The notes below the pieces were generated by a model that saw nothing but the letters and a program-made list of their open reading frames with translations, made no database searches and had not been told where the DNA came from. A stretch of 64,000 nucleotides of DNA from Cafeteria roenbergensis (taxonomy: Eukaryota > Sar > Bigyra > Bicosoecida > Cafeteriaceae), in the NCBI GenBank assembly GCA_008330645.1, contig VLTN01000081.1, forward strand, positions 62,001-126,000, read 5' to 3'. This document shows, piece by piece, positions 17,120 through 27,659 of this stretch. The number at the start of each line of letters is the position of its first letter. Within the stretch, counting starts at the first letter, position 1. Both the position numbers and the translations under genes were made by a program.

Positions 17120-18281
17120 ATGGCAGCGAGCGCGTCCCTGGCAGCCCGTGCGGCCGACTTTGAGGACCTGTGCACGGTTGCGCTTGGTCATGAGAGCGTG
17201 AGTTCCCGAGCGCGACCCGCGCTGGCGGGATGCCAAGGCACCACGCCGCCCGCCAGATGGCGCGGAAGCTCTGACTGGCCCCACGCTGGCTTGGTGGGTT
17301 TGCGACTCCGCTTAGCCGCAGGACAGCAGCAGCCAGGAGCGGAAGGTCCTCGATGCCTTCCTCGGCGCGTCGCCGGAGTTTTCGCCCGCTCCCGGCGCCT
17401 CTGAGCGGGCCTCAGGCAGCGAGGCAGGCGCCGGGCACCCCTTGCATGTGCTCTCCGCCTGGGGCTTCGAGACCCTGCCTGGAGGGGGCTGCCGCGTGGA
17501 CCCCGACGTGTACGGAGCGTTGCAATCCGCGTGGCGCAGCGCTCGCGCCCGGTGGCATGCGGAGCAAGACCAGAGGCGGCGGCGTGTCTTGGATTCGCTG
17601 GTGGCATGCTGCGCTGAGTTTGTGGAGCTCCGCGGCAGCTGGAGAGACCCAGGGGTCGAGATCCCGGCGGGCGAGCGGCACGCTGCCGGTCTGATTGCCA
17701 GGCACCCGGCTCTGGACCAGACGGGAGGCCTGGCCAGCCGAATGGCTGCAGCTGTTGAAGCGGGCGCTGGAAGTCCCGCTGTCGCTGCAGCGTGGGTACG
17801 GCGCGCGCATGAGGAGTGGGGCGCGGGCAAGTGCCTCGGCGCCGCGCCCTTCTGGGCGGGGCTGCGCCTTGCTGCAACGTCGCAGCTGGCCAGCAAGCGG
17901 GTTGTGTCCTGGCGAATCAGCGACGAAACGCTCCGCGAGGGAGTGCCTGCCGCGTTCACGGAGGCCGCGGTGCTGCTGCTGCTGCTCGTCGTGCGGATGA
18001 CCTCGGCACCTGCAGGGCCTGTTGAGGCCGGCGAGGCGTTTGGCGCCGTGGAAGACGCGCCTAGCAGCGCGAGGCTGTGGACCTTCCACGCGCTCACTTC
18101 AGACAGCCTCCTGGGCGCGCTGCTGGCGGCGGTGCCTGAGCCCGCAAGGCGAGCGGCCCTGCCCGCCGGCACGGCCGAAGCTCTGGACGGCGCCGCCCGG
18201 CGCGGGAACGAGGGCGGCCACCTTGACCCCAGGGACCCCCCTGCAGTCTCGTGGTGTTGCCTGTGGTGGTCTCGCCCCTGA
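17120..18281 (+). CDS. Unrecognised protein, two exons; weak PUB-like segment
   Basis: Exon 1 is 17120-17197 (MAASASLAARAADFEDLCTV...GHES), followed by a 124-bp phase-0 intron (GTGAGT to GCCGCAG). Exon 2 is 17322-18281. The product is 345 residues. The stretch LHVLSAWGFETLPGGGCRV (around residues 67-85) resembles the second half of a PUB (p97-binding) domain, where a GFE motif precedes a hydrophobic strand, but the first half does not clearly match. The rest is helical, Arg/Ala-rich, with one hydrophobic stretch near residue 245 (AAVLLLLLVVRM). No catalytic motif is seen. A role with p97/Cdc48 is a guess only. The splice model is supported by both splice motifs, an ATG in the short divergent promoter region and continuity of frame. 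Confidence 0.65.
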
Positions 18282-18661
18282 GGCTGCGGCTGCAGCGCCG
18301 GAAGCTGCCTTGCGAGCGTGCGCCCGCGGCGGCGCTGCGGCCGGCGGAGCCCCGCAAACGCAGAGGGGGCGGGCAGCAGCTTGGAAGCGGGGGATTGCAT
18401 TGCAGGCGTGGACGGGGGCTTGATTGCTCGTGTCGAGTGCAACCGGGTGTGGCTTGCGTGGAGCGGGCAGCGTCGGGCATGTGCGCACGAATATCCGCAC
18501 GGGCCGGGGTCAGGCACGGGCGAGAAGACGGACGGCAAGCGCAGGGCGAGCGAGCAACGGACGCAGACACAGACACGGGCGGGGTGGGTGGGGGAGGGGG
18601 CGGGGGGCTAGGCGAATCGAGGTGGCGTTGCGGCGGCCGGGCGCCTGCCAGCGGGTCGCAC
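18282..18661. other. Convergent intergenic region
   Basis: 380 bp between two converging stops. It includes a purine-rich G tract at about 18580-18608 (GGGTGGGTGGGGGAGGG type). I see no gene in it. Confidence 0.5.
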
Positions 18662-21600
18662 TCACTCGGCCTCCGCGGCTCCGTCCGCCGGTCGCCACGC
18701 CTGCTGCCGCAGCCCGGACAGCACGGCTGCGCCGTTGGCCAGGCGCGAGAGGGCCTCGGACTGGGCAGCGGCCTGCTTGCCCCCCGTCTCGGCCTCCTCT
18801 GCGGCCGCGGCCGCCCGTTCCTCCAGGCGCCGCGCAAGAGACTGGAGCCTGCCCTCTGCCACGCCGCGCCGCTTGGCCAGCTTGAGCAGCTTGGCGAGCG
18901 TGGCTGCGGCCTCGGGCACCGAGAGCTCGGCGTGCGCACACAGGCCGTCGATCACGGTCATGAGGGCGTCGCGGAACGCCTCCCCGACGCTCCCGGCGTC
19001 GTCCGCGTCCTTTGCCACGTCAGAGAGGACGGAGACCGCGCCCAGGGCCTCCTCCATCGTCGCCGCGTACAGGTCCTGCAGCTCGTCCTCGTAGTCAGGG
19101 TCGCCGGCGTAGAGGGTGTCGTTGGCCTCGGCGCCGCCGGCGGGCGGCCGGTACGGGAGCTCGCGCTGCCCCATGCAGCCGAGGACGTCGGCGATGGCCA
19201 TGATGCAGCGCACGCGCGCGGAGGAGAGCGGGTCCCAGGCCAGGAGGCGGACCTGCTCTGCCAAGGAGCGCACGTGGTGGAAGGGGCCCGCCTCAGGGTG
19301 ACCGGGGGCCATCACAAGCGACCCCGCCACGCGGCGGACGGCTTCCTCCGCGAAGGTCTCGCCCTTGGTGTCGAGCTCGTGGTCGTCGGTGCTGGGCGGC
19401 GCGGCCACGGAGGACACCTCCGCCACCGCCGCGGCGAGCAGGGCGTCAGCCTGCGGCGCGCAGTCGTTGCAGAGGGCGGACTCGGCCGCCGCACAGTAGA
19501 TGTTGAGGCGGTGGCGCGCCGAGGCCAGCCCCGGGGTGGTGATGTGCATGAACGCGAAGCACGCCCTCATGAAGGGGGCGGTGCGGGCCCCGTGGCGGCC
19601 CTTGACGAGGCGAAGAGCCCGGCGAGTGAGGCGCAGGCCAGCCAGGCACACGCGGCGCTTCGCGCCCTCGAGCAGCCGGAACGACTGGCGGGCCTCCGTG
19701 AGGAGGGCCAGCTGCCGCTCGAGGTCGCGCCCGAAGTCCGTGAGCTCGATCAGACGGCCGCAGAGGAAGGAGGCGCGGGCGAGCTCGGGGGCGGGGCTGG
19801 AGCGGTCCAAGCCGTCGTGCAGCGCCCGGGCCATGTCCATAAGGGTGTGGACGAGGACGGGGTCGCTGGTGGGCTTGCCCGCCTTCACGAAGCCCTCGAG
19901 CATGCGCCTGCACACGTCTGTCTTGCGGGCGCCGCTGAAGAGGTCCATGAGCGACACGAAGGCGTCGCTCGTGATGACGGCGGGGTCGGGACCCTCGTCT
20001 CCGTCGCCGCTCGCAGCGGAGTCGCCTCCCGAGCCGCTCGGGCCGGACACCAGACACACCAGAATGCGCTCCAGGTGGGAAAGGCAGCCGACCGGCACGC
20101 GCCGTGCGGCTGCAGCGGCAGAGGCGGAGCCCGTGTCCCCGGCGGCTGCTGTGCCTGGCGCCGCCGCTGCGCCAGCGCCAGCGCCAGCGGCGTCCCCTGC
20201 GCCCGACTCGGCGCCGCCGCCCTCCGCGTCGCCGGGAACGCCAGCAGCCTCGGCTGCCTCCTTTGCGGCCTTGCGCATGCGCTTCGCGACGACGCGCAGC
20301 ACCACAATCAGGTGCTCCCGCTCGTAGTGCCGGCAGAGCAGCTCCACGAAGGGAGCGGCGCACTCCGCGAAGAGCTCCGCGTCCTCCACGGCGCTCACGG
20401 CAGTCCACGCGTCGCGCAGGAAGGGCATGCGGTCCGCCACGGGGGGCGGGAAGTCGACGAGGCCCTCTGCGAGGGCCCGGTACATGTCGGCCGGGGGCAG
20501 CTGCGTGGGCTGCTCAGCGGCCGCCTTGATGAGCGGGACGATGTCAGCGAGGTGGGGCCCGTAGTCGCGCCCGTCGAACGCAGAGAGGATGGCGGTGAGG
20601 GCCACGGGGCTGCCGCAGCTGGCCCTGAAGGCGCGGATGACGCGGCTGAACATCTTGGAGGGGGCCTTCCAGGCCACCTGCTGGCAGAGCCAGGCCAGGG
20701 GGGGCGCGAAGAGGTCCGCATACTGCTCCTGGCTGACGCCCAGGCGGCCCAGCAGGGCCACGCGGTGCTCGTCGGTGGTGAGGCCCCACGTGGCCAGCTG
20801 GTCGCTGAGGCAGAGCCACACGCAGGCGCGCTCGGGCTCGCCGGCCACGAGGCGGGCGGCCTGCTTGGCCAGGTAGAAGCGCGCGTAGGCCGCCACCAGG
20901 GGGTCCCCCACGCCGCGGCAGGTGTGCGCGAGGCGCGTGAGCAGGGCAGCGTAGTCCTCCCCGCCCAGGAACCGGTAGCACTCGAGCAGAGCCAGCTCCA
21001 TGTACAGACGGGGCACCAGCTCTCTGATGCAGGCGGTCTTGTAGAGCCAGTTGCGAGTGGTTTCGCGGGTGGCGCTGCCGACGTCCGCGGCGGTAAAGTC
21101 GGCAGGCAGCGCGCCGGTGCCCATGCGACGGCTGTCCGCGTCGGCGATGCCACGCAGGCGCTCGAACACCTTGCGGCCGAACGAGTCGAGGATGCCCGAG
21201 CACATTGCAAACGCGGAGGGGTAGAAGGCAGGCATGCTGGTGGGCCTGGCGATGAGCTTGGACGTCTTGATGGCGATCTTCAGCGCCAGGACGCGCTTCT
21301 CGCTGGCCCAGGCCGACTCCAGGCTGGCGTGGAGTCGCTCAATGTGCTGCTGGTACGTGCGCTGGGTGAGCTCCGTGGTGGGCTCGGCGGCCTCGTCCAG
21401 GCGGGCTAGCCGCTCCTTGGCCTCCTCGAGGCTCATGGCCCTGTCCGCCGGCGCGTCCATCTTGGCTGCGTCGTCGAAGAGCTTCCGCGAGAGGGTGATG
21501 CTGCCGTCGACGACGTACTTGCGGAGAATGCGCTGCCTGGTGGTGGGCCAGTTGAGGCCTGAGTGGCTGGCGCGGCCGTCGTCGGCGCCGACCACGTGGC

Positions 21601-22247
21601 TGCCGGCCGGACCCGACGACGCCCCGGCGGCGGCCGCAGCGGCAGCGGCTCGCGAGCCGGCCGCGGCGCGGAGGGGGTCCTCGTCGGCCGAGGCCACGGC
21701 GCCCAGCGGGTCATCAGCTCCCGCATCCCGCGCCGAGGCTGCCCCGCCCGCACGGCCAGCCCCGCTCTGGCGGGAGAGCTTGGAACGCGCGTAAGCGAGG
21801 CCCTCGTCGTCCAAAGGGTGCTTGTCAGGCACGGTCACGGGAATCGCGAGGAGTTGACGCTCCTTGGCGTAGTTTCGGCGGCGGGCCACCCTGCGAGAGG
21901 TGCCCGGGGAAGCGCACGGAGGCCACGGGCACCAGCGGGCATTGCGGCACACGGCCCGTACGGCAGCCACCTGGCCTGCTCGGGGACTCAGCAAAGCCCT
22001 GGGCGTGCCGGCACTCGCACGCGGGCGGCGCCGCTCGCGCACGTGAGGAGCTCGGCCGCTCGCGCGCTGGCCCGTGGCCGAGCGGGCGCAGTCGCCTCGT
22101 GCACAAGACCGCCAAGAACAATCTGCTGACACAGGCCGCGGGAGCGCTCGCCCCGCGAGCTGGGGGCTGGGCGCGGCCGGCGGCCGCGCCTTGTTGAACA
22201 ATGGCGTGCTCTCACCAGGCGAGCGAAGCCGCCTTGGACTCTTCCAT
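18662..22247 (-). CDS. VPS35L: VPS35L (C16orf62) homologue, retriever complex subunit
   Basis: Two exons: 22216-22247 (32 nt, MEESKAASLA plus two bases) and 18662-21890, with a 325-bp phase-2 intron (GTGAGA to TCTCGCAG). The join reads LAWVARRRNYAKERQLLAIPV, which parallels the human VPS35L start (W-x-x-R-N-R-N-Y). The product is about 1086 residues (human about 963). Further family matches are TQRTYQQHIERLHASLESAW, RNWLYKTACIRELVPRLYME, RGVGDPLVAAYARFYL and, near the C-terminus, NDTLYAGDPDYEDEL. VPS35L is the alpha-solenoid scaffold of retriever, which with the CCC complex recycles endosomal cargo independently of retromer. An Ala/Gly-rich insert lies near residues 690-750. The similarity is to VPS35L rather than VPS35. 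I rejected a longer 5' extension to 22402 because it has no family match. Confidence 0.92.
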
Positions 22248-22862
22248 CGGGCCGAACGCCTGGCGGTGCCGCCCCGCGTCGGGATGAGAGTGCTCGCTGG
22301 TGCGATCGGGGCGCGGCGGGGCTTCAGCCTTGGGGAACGCGCTGGCGCGAGCAGGGCCACGCTTGGGCTCGGATCGATGGGCGCATCCTGGGCGCGCCGC
22401 AAATATTTGGCGTCCGCGCTTCGGCCGCTCCGGGACCGGCCGCTCCCAAGCGCGGCGCGGGGCCGGTGGCACAGGCAGCAGGTCGAGAGCGTGGCGAGTT
22501 TGGGTGCACTGGCAGGCTAGAGAGGCATATACTGGCGTGGGCAAAGTGCAAACCACACAAAGCTGCTGCAACTACCCGGCTCTGGCCAAAGGCAGCGCCG
22601 GGGACGAAGGCCGCGCGGGTGCAAGCTCCCGACCCCGCTCCCCCGTCCCCGCGGGCTCGCCTGCCGATGGGGCACGCCAGCGCCGCACCGGCTGAAGCGA
22701 CTGGACGGGCAAAGCGCCCGAAGTCGCTGGAGCGGTGGCGCTAGCGGAATCCCAGCGGCAAGGGCCTCGCGAAGCGGCGCGCCCAGGGGCGCCAGAGAGG
22801 GCAGTTGCTGGTGGGCCCGAGCCAAGCCGCTGCTGCCGCGCCGCACCACACGAGGTGTGAGC

Positions 22863-22899
<37 letters not shown>

Positions 22900-22900
22900 A
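22863..22900. repeat. (GGC)n microsatellite
   Basis: An uninterrupted run of about 12 GGC triplets in intergenic DNA. Confidence 0.9.
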
Positions 22901-22979
22901 ATGCTGGAGAGGGGTGCGGGGAGAGAGCGGCGGCGCGCTGGACACGCCCGCGCGCGCCGGACCGACACCAATGCACGGC

Positions 22980-22997
22980 GGGGGGGGGGGGGGGGGG
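22980..22997. repeat. Poly-G tract (18 G)
   Basis: A homopolymer of 18 G in intergenic DNA close to the 3' end of the PPC protein gene. Exact length may suffer from sequencing error. Confidence 0.85.
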
Positions 22998-23057
22998 AGG
23001 CGACGCGCGGCAGCAAGCCACAGGGGCGGGCAGCCGGCCAGCTGCTGCTTGGTCCGC

Positions 23058-26000
23058 TCAGTCAGCGGAGGTGTAATAGCCGCCCATCTCGTCCCCGGGG
23101 CCGGTGGAGCGGCGGCGGTACCAGACGAAGAGGCCGCCTGCGGCAGCCACGCCCACCAGCGCGCCGATGACGCCACCGGCGATGGCGCCACCGTCGGGGC
23201 CGTCGCCGTTGGCGCCGGGCGCAGGGGACGCGCTTGCGTCTGGCGAGGGCGCACTGCCGGGCGAGGGGCTGGCGGACGGGCTGGGCTGGGGCTGCGCCTT
23301 GACGGGAGCGGCGGCAGCGAGCATCACGGGGGCGCCGTCGGGCATGCACGAGGAGTCGCACTCCACAATCACGGCCACGGTGTAGTCGCCGGTGGGCTTG
23401 AGGCCGGTGACGGACAGGAACTGGTCGGAGCGGTCCATGCGGCGGCGGTACGGGAGGGACAGGGCGCCGACGCGCTCGGGCTTGGCCGTGTCCTTGAGGG
23501 CGCTGTAGGCGGCGTTGATGCCGCACTCGGTGCCGAGAACGGCCCCGGCCGGGATGGTGGAGGTGGAGAAGACGACGACGGTGGCGACAGTGGAGTAGAC
23601 CTTCTCGATGGGCCGGCCGAAGCGGAAGATGCTGGCCGGCTCCCACTCGATCTCGAGCGACTGCTGGGGGCTGAAGGCCGCGCTCACGGTGCGGGGCCCG
23701 TAGAGAACGGGGCCGCTGCCCGACACGAGCTGGATCTGGAACGACGGGGTGGACGAGGAGGCGTCCATGGCCGCGGCGAGGTTCAGCTCGCCGCCGGCGA
23801 GCTTGGTGAACGACAGCGACGCGGTGAACGAGGTCGGGTCGTACTGGGCGACCTGGGACGCGCCGTTGGTTCCCGGGCCGGGGTGGCGCTGGTCGGCGCA
23901 GCCGCTGCCAGGCTCGCAGGCGTAGAGGGTCGGCTTGCCAGAGCAGGCGTAGGCCGTGGCCCGGACTGCGGTCTGGCCGGTCTGGTCGAAGAACACGTCG
24001 TAGTACTTGGTGGGCGAGTCCGGGTCGAGCGTCTCGCGGCGGCTGGTGTAGGTGGTGCCTGGCTTGGTGTCGTCCGTCCCGATGACCTCGACGCTGTTGT
24101 CGTTGGAGGCGCTCAGAGTCACCTTGAAGGACGAGTAGGTGCCAGGAGAGGTGGCGGTGCGGCCGTGGAAGACGGAGAAGTACCAGCGGCAGTTCTGTGC
24201 CCCGAAGTCGCCCTTGACCGCCTCGCGCTTGGCCACATCGCCCTCGAGAAGCATGTCGTCGTCCGCGCCATCGTCGTCGTTGGCGAACTGGCCGTCATTC
24301 CACGGGATGTAGGGGCCACAGGTCGCGTCGCCTGGGATGGCCAGCGCGCCGGAAGCGCCGCGGATGGTGCTGTGCAGCTGGTGGTACTCGGCGGTGGGGT
24401 AGGGAGAGAGCGCGTTGCAGGTGGCAAGGCCCTTGGGCGCGGTGCCCGGCTCGAAGCACGACACGGCGTAGAGCTGGAGCTCGGCGCCGCAGCCGAAGAG
24501 GCCTCCGCAGTCGCGCTCCACCTTGAACTGCACGTCCTCCAGGCTGCCGGTGCCGGGGCCCGCCACGGGCAGCTCGGTGGTGAACCAGGCCGCGAAGACC
24601 GGCTCGTAGTTGGGGCTGGTCTTGGGGCACACCTCGGAGTTGGTGTCGCGGTCCTTGCACACCGCCGTGGAGATGGTGGCGGCCTCCTGCTCCTCGTTCT
24701 CGGCCAGCTCGATGTGGTCGTCGCCCACGGACACGGTGATGGTGAACTCGGTCTCGACCTCAGCGTAGACGGTGGCGAGCCACGTGCCGGTGCGGAACAT
24801 GGCGACGCTGCAGTTGGACGCGACCGTCGGGCCGTCGAAGGGGTTGCACGGGCTGTCGTGGCTGATGCCGATGGAGGAGTCGCCGCCTGCCTTGGAGCGG
24901 AAGACGTAGCCCATGCAGATGGGGGTGGTGCCCATGTGGGGGTTGGGCGTGCAGCGGGGCGCCCAGTCCTGGGGCTGCCCGGTGAAGCGGTTGGGGGGCG
25001 CGATCACCGTGGAGACGCTGCCCTTCTCGAGGGCCACGCCCACGAAGAAGTCGCTCTGCACGTTTGCGTCTCCGTAGTCAAAGGCGAAGTAGCTGTTGGT
25101 GCCGGCGGGGACGCTGTAGGGGCCGCTGGTCTCGCCGAGGTCGAGGCGGACGATGTCGATGACGTCGGGGCTCTCCATGACGGCGCGGATGGTGGCCGTC
25201 ACGCCGAGGTTGGACGTGGACTGGATGCCGATCGTGTAGATGTTCTTGTTGGAATCGTAGCCGGGGGACTTGGGGCCGATCGAGGCGGTGCGCTCGCCGT
25301 TGTTGTAGCTCCAGAGGGTCACCTTGGGGTTTCCGGCGAAGGGGAGCATGGAGGGGGAGGAGCCGGGGTGGTAGGAGTTGGTGATGTAGACGTTCACGTC
25401 GCCGCGGGTGGCGGACCAGGCAAAGTCGAAGACCGCGTCCACGCTGCCGCTGCAGCCGGCAGGCGCGTTGCTGTCGTCCTCGGTGTTGTCGGCGCACGGG
25501 TTGAACATGAAGTAGGCGTACGAGTGGGGGGAGATGGAGATGGACACGTCCTCGCCCGGCGGCAGCGGGTTGACGGTGTTGGCCGAGGCCGAGCGGGCAG
25601 TGAGCGTGTAGCGCGAGTCCACGCCGAACATGCTGGCGCCGTACACGGCGATGAGGTAGGTGCCCTTGCTGACGTACGAGGGGTGGGTCGGGTCGATCAC
25701 GAGCAGGTCGTTTCCGAGGCTGATGGAGGCCCAGGTGTAGTCGTTGGCGGACGGCAGGAAGTTGGGCCTGGACGCATCGCGCACGGAGACGAAGATGTCC
25801 GGGTCGCCGGACAGCTTCTCGAGAGTGAAGGTGATGGGAAGCGGGGAGGTCAGGTCGACCGTGAAGTCGTAGTAGTCGTACGCGTAGGCGCCGACCTCTC
25901 CGGGCATGGGCTCGCCCTCGCTGAGGGAGGTCAGCTCGGTGGAGTTGTCCACGATGAGGGTGATGACGGTGTCGGACCCAAAGATGCCCGAGAACATGGT

Positions 26001-27659
26001 GATGCGCACCTCGCAGTTGGAGCAGTAGGCGCCGGCCACGACGGCAGAGGGCGCGTTGGGCGGGCAGGGGACGCTCGGGTCGTCGCTGGGAATGTCGCGC
26101 AGGAGAGCGGCCCAGTCATTGGCAGCCTTGAGCTCCTCGGGGCGGCCGGCCCAGCCGTCCGTGCTGGCATCGGAGCGGCCGAGCAGCTCGGTGACGCAGC
26201 GGTGGGCGGCGAGCCCCGAGAGCGCCTCCGGCTCGAACCGCGCGATCGCCTGGCCACCGACGAACTTGGGGGTCACGTCGGCAGAGGTGCCTGGGTAGAA
26301 GCGGCGGTTGTTTCCGAGCACGACGAAGGCGTCGCCCCAGCCGGCGAGGGTCTCGAAGGAGATGGTCCACCCGGGCTGGCCGAAGGGCACCTGCAGCTTG
26401 CTGAGCACGTAGCCGTAGGTGCGGGGCGCCAGGTCCAGGTTCACTGAGCTGCCGGGGGTGAGCATGATGGGCGTGGCGGCGGAGCCGCTCACGGTGGCGT
26501 ACACCTCGAAGATGGCCTCCGCCTCGGGGCCGACGGCCTGGATCGCGGCGTAGAGCTTGCAGGTGCCGTTGTTGGCGATGGCGGCGCGGCAAGTGGCGGA
26601 GAGCTCCGCGAACGGGATGACGACCTGGGCGTCGGCGAGGCCGCGGGAGGAGCCCCAGGTGTGCGACGTGTTGGAGGGGGAAGCCGTCTCAGACACGTAG
26701 AGGCCGGACCGGCCCACCACAGGGTGAACGTTGAAGACAATCTCCGGGGAGGCCTGGTCTGAGGGCGCGGACACGACGACGGACGTCTGCTGGTAGAGGT
26801 ACTGCAGGACGTTGAAGTACTCCGGCACGCCGAGCTCGAGCGGCACGGCCTCGCTCCCGATCTCGACGGACACGTCTGCAACAATCGGGGCGCCAGTTGT
26901 GGAGATGAGGGCCACAATGTAAGTCTCTCCCGTGGCGACGCTGGGGAAGGTGACGGAGCCGGGGCTCTGGTCCGGGTCGTTGGTGGACTTGGAGTACGTG
27001 CCCACCTTCACTTCGACCTCGGCGCAGAGGCCCGTGGAGCCATAGTACTTGTTGCACTGGTAAACGGGAAACTTGGCCGGCGTGTTGGCCGGGTTCTGCA
27101 TGACATAAAGCTCGGCCCCGCTTCCGATGATCGTCGCAAGCGTGAACGTAGCGGACTGGCCGGCAGCGGCAGCGGGCACGACGAACTTGGCGTAGCTGAT
27201 GCTCTGGCGGTTGGTCACGAGACCCTGCGCCTGGCCCTCGTTGAGGGTGACGGCGAAGTCCTGATCCTGGAAATACGCCACGATGGAGAAGTAGACGGGA
27301 GCGGACTGACCGGCCGTCGAGCCAGCGCCCGTCACACTGATGTAGAGGTCAGAGTTGCAGCCGTGGTTGCTGAGGTCGGCTGGGGTGATGGAGATGGTGT
27401 CGTTGCCGACCTCGGTGCGCTGCCACGCGTGGTACACCCAGGTCGGACGCCTGGAGCAGCCCAGGTACATGTCCGGGTCGCCGGATCCCGCAGTCACAGT
27501 GACGCGGACGGCCTTGTTCTTCTCCGTGAGGGGGAAGGAGAAGAAGGCGCTGGAGTCCTTGCCGACATACTGGGTCTCCGGGACGCCGTTCTGGAGCACA
27601 ACGTCGGCGGACGCCAGAGGCACGAACGCGGCCGCGATGGCCGCAACAGCGAGGATCAT
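23058..27659 (-). CDS. Large type I membrane surface protein with tandem PPC-like beta-sandwich domains
   Basis: 1533 residues, starting at 27659 with a clear signal peptide (MILAVAAIAAAFVPLASA). The ectodomain is made of repeated beta-rich blocks of about 100-200 residues. Several carry the prepeptidase C-terminal (PPC) type signature, a hydrophobic strand followed by SGDPDMYLG (~residue 70) or LSGDPDIFVSV (~620), then an [YI]xIxVxG strand. Many paired Cys and N-glycosylation sequons fit an extracellular location. Near the C-terminus a Pro/Ser stalk (SPSASPSPGSAPSP) precedes one membrane helix (GGVIGALVGVAAAGGLFVW), a YRRR stop-transfer and a ~15-residue tail. No protease or other enzyme domain is visible, so an adhesion, sheath or binding role is more likely than catalysis. 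The domain count and boundaries are uncertain. Confidence 0.8.
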   Translation of the reverse strand: MILAVAAIAAAFVPLASADVVLQNGVPETQYVGKDSSAFFSFPLTEKNKAVRVTVTAGSGDPDMYLGCSRRPTWVYHAWQRTEVGNDTISITPADLSNHGCNSDLYISVTGAGSTAGQSAPVYFSIVAYFQDQDFAVTLNEGQAQGLVTNRQSISYAKFVVPAAAAGQSATFTLATIIGSGAELYVMQNPANTPAKFPVYQCNKYYGSTGLCAEVEVKVGTYSKSTNDPDQSPGSVTFPSVATGETYIVALISTTGAPIVADVSVEIGSEAVPLELGVPEYFNVLQYLYQQTSVVVSAPSDQASPEIVFNVHPVVGRSGLYVSETASPSNTSHTWGSSRGLADAQVVIPFAELSATCRAAIANNGTCKLYAAIQAVGPEAEAIFEVYATVSGSAATPIMLTPGSSVNLDLAPRTYGYVLSKLQVPFGQPGWTISFETLAGWGDAFVVLGNNRRFYPGTSADVTPKFVGGQAIARFEPEALSGLAAHRCVTELLGRSDASTDGWAGRPEELKAANDWAALLRDIPSDDPSVPCPPNAPSAVVAGAYCSNCEVRITMFSGIFGSDTVITLIVDNSTELTSLSEGEPMPGEVGAYAYDYYDFTVDLTSPLPITFTLEKLSGDPDIFVSVRDASRPNFLPSANDYTWASISLGNDLLVIDPTHPSYVSKGTYLIAVYGASMFGVDSRYTLTARSASANTVNPLPPGEDVSISISPHSYAYFMFNPCADNTEDDSNAPAGCSGSVDAVFDFAWSATRGDVNVYITNSYHPGSSPSMLPFAGNPKVTLWSYNNGERTASIGPKSPGYDSNKNIYTIGIQSTSNLGVTATIRAVMESPDVIDIVRLDLGETSGPYSVPAGTNSYFAFDYGDANVQSDFFVGVALEKGSVSTVIAPPNRFTGQPQDWAPRCTPNPHMGTTPICMGYVFRSKAGGDSSIGISHDSPCNPFDGPTVASNCSVAMFRTGTWLATVYAEVETEFTITVSVGDDHIELAENEEQEAATISTAVCKDRDTNSEVCPKTSPNYEPVFAAWFTTELPVAGPGTGSLEDVQFKVERDCGGLFGCGAELQLYAVSCFEPGTAPKGLATCNALSPYPTAEYHQLHSTIRGASGALAIPGDATCGPYIPWNDGQFANDDDGADDDMLLEGDVAKREAVKGDFGAQNCRWYFSVFHGRTATSPGTYSSFKVTLSASNDNSVEVIGTDDTKPGTTYTSRRETLDPDSPTKYYDVFFDQTGQTAVRATAYACSGKPTLYACEPGSGCADQRHPGPGTNGASQVAQYDPTSFTASLSFTKLAGGELNLAAAMDASSSTPSFQIQLVSGSGPVLYGPRTVSAAFSPQQSLEIEWEPASIFRFGRPIEKVYSTVATVVVFSTSTIPAGAVLGTECGINAAYSALKDTAKPERVGALSLPYRRRMDRSDQFLSVTGLKPTGDYTVAVIVECDSSCMPDGAPVMLAAAAPVKAQPQPSPSASPSPGSAPSPDASASPAPGANGDGPDGGAIAGGVIGALVGVAAAGGLFVWYRRRSTGPGDEMGGYYTSAD

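Larger units (their letters stand above)
22248..23057. other. Intergenic region with GGC and poly-G tracts
   Basis: 810 bp upstream of VPS35L and downstream of the PPC protein gene. About 150 bp upstream of the VPS35L ATG lies an isolated AT-rich element, CGCAAATATTTGGCG (22398-22412), which could be promoter sequence. A (GGC)n run and a long G run are listed separately. No coding exon is evident. Confidence 0.45.

Noticed and set aside
21891-22402. Unspliced start of VPS35L at 22402
   Set aside because: The extension has no VPS35L similarity, while the two-exon model restores the conserved N-terminal motif with canonical splice signals.
18251-26447. Long plus-strand frames opposite VPS35L (18251-21409) and the PPC protein (22857-26447)
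   Set aside because: His/Arg/Gly-rich antisense shadows produced by GC-rich codons; the minus-strand products match known families or have a signal peptide and anchor.
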